Origin: Cephalothrix spiralis
Taxonomy: Eukaryota > Nemertea > Palaeonemertea > Archinemertea > Cephalotrichidae
Assembly: GCA_032353305.1 (NCBI GenBank)
Contig: JAUCNG010131097.1
Coordinates: 1 to 13,476, forward strand
Reading direction: 5' to 3'
DNA length: 13,476 bases
The notes beneath the pieces were generated by a model. The model saw nothing but the letters and a program-made list of their open reading frames with translations, was not told the origin of the DNA and did no database searches. Position numbers and translations under genes: made by a program. Positions 1-6,511 of this stretch are shown piece by piece (position 1 is the stretch's first letter; each line of letters begins with the position of its first letter).

Positions 1-199
1 TTATTCTTTTTGATCCCACTTTTTCAGCGCAGTCTCGAAGCTTTATTTTGCAAAATCCAAAAAATCTGATCGATTAAGTTACTGACAAAATTGTGTGGTA
101 ATGACGTCATTTCTGGACAAAAATAGGTCCGTAACAAAACACTTAAATATGGTTTTTAAAAATATACTTGTTAAAAGAATTCACTGTTTTATTTTGCAG
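1..199 (+). other. Partial intron upstream of the decarboxylase exon
   Basis: This AT-rich stretch ends in a pyrimidine-rich tract followed by TTTTGCAG at 192-199, a good 3' splice site directly in front of the decarboxylase exon. The reading frame is open back to about position 95, but the upstream residues have no resemblance to the decarboxylase family, which supports intron rather than exon. The palindrome TGACGTCA lies at 102-109. The matching 5' splice site is outside the window. Confidence 0.7.
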
Positions 200-388
200 G
201 GACCAAATCAGATGACAACCTTACTACTGCGATCCATAAATGATTCTGGGAAGATTCACTTAGTACCCGCCCAGGTGGATGATATCTACTTCATAAGATT
301 TGCAGTTTGTGCAGAGAAAGCGACAGATGATGACATAGTATATGCATGGGAAGTAACAAGACATTTAGCAGATGAAATCTTGCAACAG
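200..388 (+). CDS. Aromatic-L-amino-acid/tyrosine decarboxylase-like, penultimate coding exon (partial gene)
   Basis: This 63-codon exon encodes the C-terminal small domain of a PLP-dependent group II decarboxylase, the enzymes that make biogenic amines such as dopamine, serotonin, tyramine or histamine in the cytoplasm of neurons and secretory cells. The translation starts GPNQMTTLLLRSINDSGKIH and continues with HLVPAQ, IRFAVCAEKAT and a YAWEVTRHLADEIL helix. This is the conserved order seen near the end of DDC, tyrosine decarboxylase and HDC (KIHLVP, then lRFAiCs, then AWEhI). The exon starts after TTTTGCAG in phase 0 and ends in phase 0 at CAACAG|GCAAGT, a GC donor. The PLP lysine and most of the catalytic core lie outside the window to the left. 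The xIYFIR segment seems closer to tyrosine decarboxylases than to HDC, but I cannot assign the substrate. Family assignment is strong; subfamily is uncertain. Confidence 0.88.
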
Positions 389-641
389 GCAAGTATATAT
401 TTTTTAGATAATAAAACAGATTTTCTAGATCTGAATAAAGCCTTCGATACAGTTCATCAAAACATTTCAGACAAATTAAACGAGCTTAATCTTTGAAGCA
501 CGTCTCTAAACTAATTTTTAAGATGACATACACAAAATGACTTATCGTAATATATGATTTAAGGTATTGGTGCATGCATGTCTGAAATAATTTGGGGTGT
601 TCCTCAAGGATCAATCTGAGTTTATTTTTCTTTAATTCCAG
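389..641 (+). other. GC-AG intron of the decarboxylase gene, carrying a reverse transcriptase remnant
   Basis: The 253-bp intron starts with GCAAGT directly after CAACAG and ends with TTTAATTCCAG. All other consensus positions of the donor are intact, as is typical of the minority GC-AG class of U2 introns. Both flanking exons are in phase 0. If the intron were retained, the frame would run on for 35 residues and stop at 494-496, giving a shorter and different C-terminus. The interior holds a fragment of a non-LTR retrotransposon. Confidence 0.75.
416..616 (+). pseudogene. Decayed non-LTR (LINE) reverse transcriptase fragment inside the intron
   Basis: Two pieces of a reverse transcriptase are visible in the same reading frame. 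The first, at 416-493, reads TDFLDLNKAFDTVHQNISDK and then LNELNL before a stop; this matches motif A of LINE-type enzymes (FlDlsKAFDTVdH.iLl.KL), including the first catalytic aspartate. The second, at 581-616, reads SEIIWGVPQGSI before a stop, matching the GVPQGS motif B. In intact elements these blocks lie about 60-70 residues apart; here the gap is about 30 codons with stops, so the piece is internally deleted and dead. The YxDD motif and all other domains are missing. It reads in the same direction as the host gene. The clade (Jockey, CR1 or RTE-like) cannot be decided from so little. Confidence 0.8.
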
Positions 642-926
642 AATGACGGAGATAGTGGAAATGACCTTACAGAATCTGATGATGGTGTTTTTAGTCTTGA
701 AACTGACTTAGCCGGTAAGGATAGACCAGATGACTTAAACCTTGCCCAATTTCGACGCGCTGCATTTCTAAAGATGGTTTCAGAGCCAAAGCCCTTAAAT
801 GCAAGAAAATTCAAATCCCTAAGTTTCCAAGGAAAACAAATGAGAAGCTTATCACTTAACACTTGTGATTGTTGTACCGGGTATCATACGTCTACTAGAG
901 GGCGTGATGCAGGCACACCAATATAA
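642..926 (+). CDS. Decarboxylase last coding exon: long C-terminal tail
   Basis: After the acceptor TTTAATTCCAG the frame continues in phase 0 for 94 codons to TAA at 924-926. The tail begins NDGDSGNDLTESDDGVFSLE, an acidic Ser/Asp/Glu-rich stretch. It then turns basic with FRRAAFLKMVSEPKPLNARK and FKSLSFQGKQMRSLSLNTCD, and ends in a Cys-rich/Gly-rich segment (CDCCTGYHT...GTPI). The canonical enzyme fold (about 480 residues in vertebrate DDC) ends in the preceding exon, so this is an extension. Long tails are known in HDC and in invertebrate tyrosine decarboxylases and may serve regulation or localisation. Serines in RSLSL/KSLSF contexts next to basic residues look like possible phosphorylation sites (inference). 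GGTAAG at 713-718 could act as an internal donor, but the frame stays open with coding character beyond it. Confidence 0.75.
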   Translation, partial: NDGDSGNDLTESDDGVFSLETDLAGKDRPDDLNLAQFRRAAFLKMVSEPKPLNARKFKSLSFQGKQMRSLSLNTCDCCTGYHTSTRGRDAGTPI

Positions 927-946
927 AAATTTACATAAATTAGGTT

Positions 947-1540
947 TAAAGGACGAAAATAAATACCATTTCTCCTGATTCAAAGTCAAAATTTTCATTA
1001 ATACCAATAACGGCAACATGAACTTATACCAAAAAATTTTTCATCAAAATCTCCCTTCACAATCATTAAGTTGTTTTAAAAAAAATTCAAAATGTTGACT
1101 TAGTAAATTATTTGAAAATTAGAGGGTATATAGATAGTATGACTATGTTCTATTCACTGAAAGTATTTTTCTAAAATCAATATGTTTCTTCATTAGATTC
1201 TTCTTTTATATGACACATGAAGAGAATAGTAACAATACTAAATTAATCATTGAATAATAAGAAATATATTTAAATCAAAATTAATGTGAATTCAATAAAA
1301 TATAAAATATTGATTTTTGCAAAATACTTTCAGTGTATATATTATAGTCATACTAATTCTACAATCTAATTTTCAAATATTTTAATAAGTCAACATTTTG
1401 AAATTTTTCAAAATAACTAAATGAATGGAAAGCGATTTTGATAAGAAATATTTTGGTATTTAAGTTTCATGTTTCTTCTTTTGATATTAATGAAAATATA
1501 TAACTTTGAATCAGGAAATGGTGTTTATTTTTCTCCTTTA
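947..1540. repeat. Large imperfect fold-back (MITE-like) element
   Basis: Two arms of about 235 bases face each other around a spacer at about 1182-1307. The outer ends pair well: GATTCAAAGT near 977-986 matches ACTTTGAATC at 1503-1512, and the ACCATTTC and AAATAAA blocks find mates in GGAAATGG and TTTATTTTT. The inner ends pair through CACTGAAAGTATTTT (1155-1169) and AAAATACTTTCAGTG (1321-1335). AGTCAACATTTTGAA at 1388-1402 pairs with TTCAAAATGTTGACT at 1086-1100. There is no coding potential inside. Long arms, lack of ORFs and AT-richness suit a non-autonomous DNA transposon, but I could not identify target-site duplications. Confidence 0.75.
958..963 (+). promoter_or_regulatory. Candidate polyadenylation signal AATAAA for the decarboxylase
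   Basis: AATAAA occurs 31 bases after the stop codon. It lies inside the left arm of the fold-back element at 947-1540, so the mRNA 3' end may be supplied by an inserted element. Short distance and perfect hexamer support it; cleavage position is not determinable here. Confidence 0.45.
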
Positions 1541-2739
1541 GATATTAAATATCATATTATTAATGTATTGGCTCTATGTTTATAATGCACTTAGCTAAAC
1601 AATACTATAACTACTTAGTACGACTAGTTTAGTATTGGATGCTAATAGCCTAAATATTTTTTATAAAAATAAATACGAGATCCGATTGATTATCCTATAA
1701 ATTTATAACCCGTTACATTAGCCTACATATTGTATTAAATAAATGCCTGTAGTTATTTAAATCGTATTCAGAGCTTACTAACTTGATATTTGTCTCCTCT
1801 TTAAATCTTAGCAGTACTCATTCTTTGAAGAACTTCAACAGGGATGACTGGTACCTGCATGAAAAAATCGTTTTGGTTTTACGTGGTTTGAAAAATTGAA
1901 AATTTTCGGCCATGGGCTACCTACCAATGATAAAAGTAGCATTTAAAAGTATTAAGTAAAAAATTTAAAAATATACGGGGCACTATCGCCACCTATCGTA
2001 ATATACATTATTCAAATTGAGTTTAAGCATACATTCAACCTTTAATAATAATGCTAGTTTTATTTGCAAAAGGATTTTTTGAAATTTTTGTTCAAAATTT
2101 ATATTATTAGTCCAATAAAATGGGGACAACATTTTGGGTTTAGTGAAAAAAATGGGACCAGTTGGAATAAGTAGCCAATAAATTCCAGATCAAGATACTA
2201 AAAGTCCCCTTTTCGTTACCCCTGTGGAATTACCGTTATACCGGAAGTGACGTCACGACCCTGTGGTATTTGTAATAAGTGCAAATAACTCAAAAAATAG
2301 GCTAGTTAGGATAATTAGATGTATTATGAGTTGATAAGAACTTGTATATAAGCTTTCGAATGAGCTATATATTGACCACATATGAAGTTTACTTATGACG
2401 TAACACTAGATATGACGTCATCGTCATTGTATCCCACAATTTGATTTTTTAAAATATTTTGGCCCAAATGGCCCCCAATCTACTTCTAACTTATTTTAAG
2501 TAGCTTTATTTGATTCTTGACGGAATTCTGCCACTTGGTTTTGTCGTATTTATATTGTCAGTCCTACAAAGGAGGCAGCCATATTGAAGTTTAATCGTTG
2601 CTAAAGTTGAAAGATTATGCATGACTTAAGCATTAAAAACAGTATGATATAAATAACATACACATTAATTAATTTCTCTACCCTGTAATATTTCTTTGTG
2701 TTTTTATTCTTTTAATTCTTATATTTAAAAAGTTACAAA
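1541..2739. other. Non-coding AT-rich intergenic stretch
   Basis: I see no gene here. Stop codons are dense in every frame and no splice-flanked open block stands out. Visible details are two TGACGTCA palindromes (2248-2255 and 2413-2420), a short GC-richer patch around 2200-2270 (with CCGTTATACCGGAAGTGACG), and a GGAGGCAGCCATATTG patch near 2571-2586. The stretch may contain old repeats that cannot be recognised without a library. Confidence 0.5.
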
Positions 2740-2829
2740 ATGGCACTTGTATTAACTAGTGTAGACAATTTAACCAATCATCCTTCAGTGGTGGAAAAAT
2801 TATGTACTGGAGATGCTATTATTAAATAA
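2740..2829 (+). other. Short open frame, possible micro-ORF or first exon
   Basis: ATG at 2740 in the context ACAAAATGG opens a 29-codon frame that starts MALVLTSVDNLTNHPSVVEK and ends with TAA at 2827-2829. The composition looks protein-like and the start context is good, but it is very short, has no recognisable family and no good GT donor at its end. It is equally likely to be chance. Reported only because it stands out against stop-rich surroundings. Confidence 0.15.
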
Positions 2830-3020
2830 GAACTTTTATCGATTCTCTAATTTTGTGCCAAATAGGCTACTTCAAATTGCAACAAAGTGTAGCCAACTAC
2901 AACATCTTTCATATGAATAAACTCCTTTATATTTTGTCTTTCACACATCAAAGATTATCAATTTTCATTTAGCGTATTCAATTATATTGTGCAGTAATTT
3001 ACTTAAATCAGCATTTTAGA

Positions 3021-3116
3021 TCGTTCGGTTTACTAGGAGTTGAACGAAGTTAAACCGAACGAATTTTACTAATTATTTGCTCCGTTCAACTTCGTTCAAA
3101 ACACTCAGTTTGAACG
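3021..3116. repeat. Cluster of nested and overlapping inverted repeats built on GTTCAA/CGAAC
   Basis: TCGTTCGGTTTA (3021-3032) pairs with TAAACCGAACGA (3051-3062). TTGAACGAAGTT (3040-3051) pairs with AACTTCGTTCAA (3088-3099). CGTTCAAA (3093-3100) pairs with TTTGAACG (3109-3116). The three stems overlap or lie back to back, so they would compete with each other. The arms are perfect at the lengths given. This could be the decayed end of a transposon or a structured RNA; no neighbouring gene decides between them. Confidence 0.55.
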
Positions 3117-3298
3117 CACTTTCCTGAAGGAACATTAGGAGGCATCCCTAAAAGCGTCGAAGAGTCTCTCCCAATATATCGTTATTTTCTGGTAATAATT
3201 TCCCTTTTTCTTTCTTTTTCATTTGCTGTTGTCAATCCTGTGTACACCACCTATACCTTTGCATGCAACCTGTCTGCCTTTTTGTGGAACGTCTTTAG

Positions 3299-3467
3299 AC
3301 TTTCGAAAGTTACAGCGATCAATGCTTGGAATTTTACCTTCGGCAGTTACAAATGGACACGAAAATCATCAATTTAACGAACTCATTTCCGGCGGAAAGA
3401 CCCGAAGATACAGCGAAGGGGACGATCACTCACGTAGTGAAAATGAACTATCAGTTAATTTTAAGAG
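3299..3467 (+). other. Weak orphan-exon candidate
   Basis: A strong pyrimidine tract (3200-3222 and beyond) leads to GTCTTTAG at 3291-3298, and an open frame then runs to AAGAG|GTATCTG at 3463-3474, a fair donor. The translation includes MLGILPSAVTNGHENHQFNE, ISGGKTRRYSEGDDHSRSEN and ELSVNFKR: polar and protein-like, of no family I recognise. A second open frame overlaps upstream (3114-3374) and includes a hydrophobic YFLVIISLFLSFSFAVV stretch, but that is what a T/C-rich splice tract would translate to by chance. Base composition is less AT-rich than the flanks. No neighbouring exon was found on this strand, so it could be a gene fragment or coincidence. Confidence 0.25.
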
Positions 3468-3595
3468 GTATCTGAAAATGATTCACTAAAAAAGAGGCTT
3501 AAGACTAAACTAGAGAAGTTTAACTCTGTTAGCATACTTACTAAGAATAATTTAAAGGTGTGTCGTGTAATGCTTCACTAAGAATCTCAAAAGAA

Positions 3596-3774
3596 GTTAA
3601 AGCAGCATTTCGTTTTAGTAATCTTCGGGAACGAGGTTATAAGCGATAAAAGAGGAAGTCAAACAGTCAAAAATTGTGGCGAACTGCAGCTCTAGGGCCT
3701 AAATATATATACGATCTCGTTACTAAACCGAAAATTACTAAAGATTACTAAACCAACCGAAATGTTCCTTTAAC
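3596..3774. repeat. Inverted-repeat element, family with 10573-10691
   Basis: The left end GTTAAAGCAGCATTTCG (3596-3612), followed by TTTTAGTAATCTT, is mirrored at the right end by AAGATTACTAAACC and CGAAATGTTCCTTTAAC, which ends at 3774. The interior has GGGAACGAGG on the left and CTCGTTACTAAACC on the right. The right end of 10573-10691, read in reverse, repeats AGCAGCATTTCG and GGGAACGAGGT, so two related copies exist in this window. It has no coding capacity, so it is probably a non-autonomous DNA transposon. Confidence 0.6.
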
Positions 3775-4044
3775 CTACATGTATATGAATTTCTAGTTCA
3801 AATTAGAATTGCTGGTTGTATCTAATCGGCGAACTCTTAACAATAGAGAAGTATTTTAAATTATTCACTTAAGAGTATTCAAGAGAAGAATTACATCCAA
3901 AGAAAGTTAAGTAACTTAGAATCAGTTAAAATATATACTCAGAATAATTATTATAAAAACATAATACAAATATGATATGGATATTGCACGAGTTGCAAGT
4001 GGAATAACGGTTTTATCCCACGGAAACGAGTGTAATAACCTTTT

Positions 4045-4281
4045 TATACCACGGTTCAATCCCCTTTTCAGCCATTTTCAAGCAATTTAAAAACCCAAAG
4101 CTATAGCTAACCGTGGTATACAGATATTGTTGAGTCTTGAGGGCATTACAAGTGGTTATTTTGACAAGGTGCGCATAAAATAACTTCTTGTTATGCCCTC
4201 AAGTTTCAACAATATCTGTCTTATCGACGGAATATCACAGTTTTGATAGCTCTATCATTAAATCTTAACACTTCGTCGATA
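4045..4281. repeat. Compound fold-back structure
   Basis: TATACCACGGTT (4045-4056) pairs with AACCGTGGTATA (4109-4120). Immediately next, a 33-base arm at 4120-4152 (ACAGATATTGTTGA...) pairs with 4187-4219 with three mismatches, and inside it GTTATTTT (4155-4162) pairs with AAAATAAC (4177-4184) around a 14-base loop. TATCGACG (4222-4229) pairs with CGTCGATA (4274-4281). The stems follow one another end to end, as in a MITE family with subterminal inverted repeats. It lies about 410 bases beyond the kinase stop codon and could fall in its 3' UTR. Confidence 0.6.
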
Positions 4282-4388
4282 TTAAAGTTGCTTAATCCAA
4301 CTTTTAAAAGTTTTACTTTGCTGTACAGTAGTAGTAAAGGAATATGGTCTTTACAATGTTAAAATAAGAACCATTGATGATAAATGAA

Positions 4389-4394
4389 TTTAAT
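4389..4394 (-). promoter_or_regulatory. Possible variant polyadenylation signal ATTAAA for the kinase gene
   Basis: Read on the minus strand this is ATTAAA, about 300 bases after the kinase stop codon. I saw no AATAAA on the minus strand between 4000 and 4694. The variant hexamer is common by chance in AT-rich DNA, so support is weak. Confidence 0.2.
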
Positions 4395-4560
4395 TTTATG
4401 TTCCGCTTTTTGGCCCTGGTCACAAGTTGAATAATGTACAGATATAATCAGATTTTGATCATTTACATGTCTAGATATCCAATGTGCGTTCTATTTCTTA
4501 TAATTGCAGTTTATGCATGACATCAAATCATTTAAATTCCTCAAGAGGAAATTAATCAAA

Positions 4561-4630
4561 ATTGAGTCCCTATATTTGTATCCATCCAAGTTATTTGCTG
4601 CAATGCTTCAGTGATGCTTCTTATTTCTTT
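4561..4630 (-). pseudogene. Broken duplicate of the kinase C-terminal coding sequence
   Basis: Read leftwards from 4630 the sequence translates KEIRSITEALQQITWMDTNI and then GTQF before a stop (about 4555-4557). The start closely matches EEIRSMTEAL of the intact kinase (subdomain XI region, 4816-4845). At the DNA level, CAATGCTTCAGT at 4601-4612 is identical to 4818-4829, and about 24 of 28 bases agree over 4601-4628. The similarity ends at or near 4630, where the 48-bp palindrome begins. It is most simply the remnant of a tandem paralogue cut by a rearrangement; an alternative last exon is possible but no acceptor is evident. Confidence 0.6.
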
Positions 4631-4677
4631 GAACTAAACACAACCGACCACCATGGTGGTCGGTTGTGTTTAGTTCA
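4630..4677. repeat. 48-bp perfect palindrome without spacer
   Basis: The left half TGAACTAAACACAACCGACC plus ACCA is followed directly by its exact reverse complement, with the centre in CCACCATGGTGG. There are no mismatches and no loop. It lies 17 bases beyond the kinase stop codon, so a transcript would form a very stable 24-bp stem in its 3' UTR. Perfect spacer-free palindromes are unstable in replication, which suggests a recent origin. Confidence 0.85.
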
Positions 4678-4694
4678 TTAGGCTGCGTTTATAC

Positions 4695-6230
4695 TTAATA
4701 TGGAACACTGGAAAGACTTTCTTTAGTCTCATTGTTGGCTTGCAAATCAGTGAGAATTATCCCAAGAGTCTCTGCGCATTCAGCCGCTGAGTGTCTATCA
4801 GATGGATCATCAGCTGTCAATGCTTCAGTCATGCTTCTAATCTCCTCAGGTGGCTTCACTTTAACTTCAATAAACCTCTTCATCTTTTCATCGTTATAGC
4901 GTCTTCCGCTCGCCATCTCTAACATCATTATTCCTATATTATAGAGATCACTCTTTGATGAATAAGTCTTGGATTCGCCTCGTATTTCGGGTGCTCTATA
5001 TTCTGGCGTTCCTTTGAAACTTTCTGTAACCTCAATACCTCCTTCAATAATGTCAGCTAATCCAAAATCAGCTATCTTGACAATATTATCATTTGATAAC
5101 ATGACGTTTTGCAATTTTAAGTCTTTATGAACAAGTTCGTTGGAATGAAGATACGCCATTCCTATGTGAATCTGTTTGCTCACATTTACCACCCACTTCA
5201 GACTATCCTTGTATTTCGGATGTTCTTTTTTTCTTAGATTTCGGTTTTCTGTTTTTCCATCAATTATGAAATGTTTAAATAAATCCTCTTTGCATAATTC
5301 CATCAAGATGCAGATGGAGAAGAAATCATCAATTGGTCTCAGCTCCATGCTATAGAAATGCACAATGTTTTGATGTGAAAAGTTTCTCATCTTTGTTGCT
5401 TCGTCTTTAAATAGTTTGACATAGTCTTTATCAGCATACGAAGAACAAAAGCTGCCCCCTGATTGATTTGATCTCAAAGTTTTTATACCCAACACTTTGA
5501 CAGCTATGTCAATGTCATGCGGTCGTGAGAAAAATCTATAAACTTTACCAAATCCTCCTTTACCTAACAGTTCTTTAAAATTTGATTCATCAAATGCTTC
5601 ATCATCGAATACATCTTCTTCCTGAATGATACACAAACCTTTTGTAAGCAATCTTGTAAAGGGACTTTTTATTGCATATAAATCGGAAATCTGTCCTTTT
5701 TCACTGAAAAGTTGTTGTTGTTTGAAAAATTCCTTTTCTAGATCCGCAAAATACGGGTAAATCTTTTGCGCTAACTTCTGATATTTCTCTACTTGTCCTT
5801 TAAGTAATTCATATGTTTCTTTTTTAATGAATGCCTTGAATAATTCGATTACCTCATTGCATTTGCTCGTATCTTCAAGATAAATTTCCAAAAAATTCGG
5901 GTTTCCTTGCTTAGATTCTGCTAAAATGCTGTCGTAATCTATTTCATTTTTTGAGACCTCTTTCAATAATTCATGTAAATTATTGCAGTGGCCCCCAATA
6001 ATACTACAAAGCATTGCAGTGTCAATCAATTCCTTGTGAATTTCTATAAAAAGAAATACAATATCCAAATATCCATTTATTGCAGCAAACCAAAGGGCAT
6101 GTTTAATGATGTTCAGATGATAAGGATTTTTTGTTTGGTTTATCAAAGTTTTAACGACCTTGAAATGACCTCCAGTTGTTGCTGCAAACACGGCGTTTGA
6201 GCGATCTCCTGGTTCTTCCACAACTGTGTC
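4695..6230 (-). CDS. Ankyrin-repeat protein kinase, exon 2: last ankyrin repeats, linker and Ser/Thr-type kinase domain
   Basis: This exon follows the acceptor TTTCTTTTTTAG (read leftwards, ending at 6231) in phase 0 and gives residues 459-969 of the joined protein, stopping at TAA 4697-4695. It starts with about three weak ankyrin repeats (TTGGHFKVVKTLI, FAAINGYLDIVFLFIE, SIIGGHCNNLHELLKEV), then a charged, probably helical linker (about 590-640). The kinase domain spans about 676-955. It has the Gly loop GKGGFGKV (681-688), Lys703 in AVKV, the helix C Glu735, catalytic loop HKDLKLQN (Asp828, Asn833), DFG (846-848), GTPEYRAPE (APE 871-873), Asp886 in SDLYNIG, and Arg937. DLK in the catalytic loop indicates Ser/Thr specificity. 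HRD is replaced by HKD, a conservative change. All catalytic residues are present, so it should be active. The substrate is unknown. The ankyrin-then-kinase order resembles TNNI3K and ILK, not RIPK4/ANKK1. Confidence 0.9.
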   Translation of the reverse strand, partial: DTVVEEPGDRSNAVFAATTGGHFKVVKTLINQTKNPYHLNIIKHALWFAAINGYLDIVFLFIEIHKELIDTAMLCSIIGGHCNNLHELLKEVSKNEIDYDSILAESKQGNPNFLEIYLEDTSKCNEVIELFKAFIKKETYELLKGQVEKYQKLAQKIYPYFADLEKEFFKQQQLFSEKGQISDLYAIKSPFTRLLTKGLCIIQEEDVFDDEAFDESNFKELLGKGGFGKVYRFFSRPHDIDIAVKVLGIKTLRSNQSGGSFCSSYADKDYVKLFKDEATKMRNFSHQNIVHFYSMELRPIDDFFSICILMELCKEDLFKHFIIDGKTENRNLRKKEHPKYKDSLKWVVNVSKQIHIGMAYLHSNELVHKDLKLQNVMLSNDNIVKIADFGLADIIEGGIEVTESFKGTPEYRAPEIRGESKTYSSKSDLYNIGIMMLEMASGRRYNDEKMKRFIEVKVKPPEEIRSMTEALTADDPSDRHSAAECAETLGIILTDLQANNETKESLSSVPY

Positions 6231-6511
6231 CTAAAAAAGAAATTACAGCATATATAATCATTTTAGGCCGTTATTAACTAAGTATCAATCGATTCTTCCC
6301 TGAAATAATAATTTTCTCTACTTCATTATACTCTCTTTATTAAATAAAAAACACGCATCAAATTCCGTTAAAATCTTGTTCCGCTTTTGCTATTGATCCA
6401 GCTCTTACTCTCTCACAGATTAATTGGCAGCGTCATCAAATCAGTGCGAATTTGACGTCATTAATTACGCTGCATTGAGAAAGTATAACTTTAAAGAAAA
6501 TGTATCATTAC
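6231..6511 (-). other. Intron of the ankyrin-kinase gene (281 bp, phase 0)
   Basis: Read on the minus strand, the donor is GCTAAG|GTAATG at 6512/6511 and the acceptor is TTCTTTTTTAG at 6241-6231. Splicing joins FNAK to DTVVEEPGDR in frame and restores ankyrin spacing across the joint. Without splicing the exon 1 frame would stop six codons later, at 6491-6493. The intron contains TGACGTCA (6453-6460) flanked by the inverted pair GCAGCGT (6427-6433) and ACGCTGC (6467-6473). Confidence 0.85.

Noticed and set aside
632-862. 76-codon minus-strand open frame
   Set aside because: It is antisense to the decarboxylase tail exon, whose frame, splice site and stop explain the region.
3994-4062. tRNA/SINE-like A and B boxes (TTGCAAGTGG and GGTTCAATCC)
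   Set aside because: The A box lacks a base of the consensus, there is no cloverleaf, and the B box overlaps a fold-back arm.
5988-6200. 70-codon plus-strand open frame
   Set aside because: It lies opposite kinase exon 2 and has no family features.
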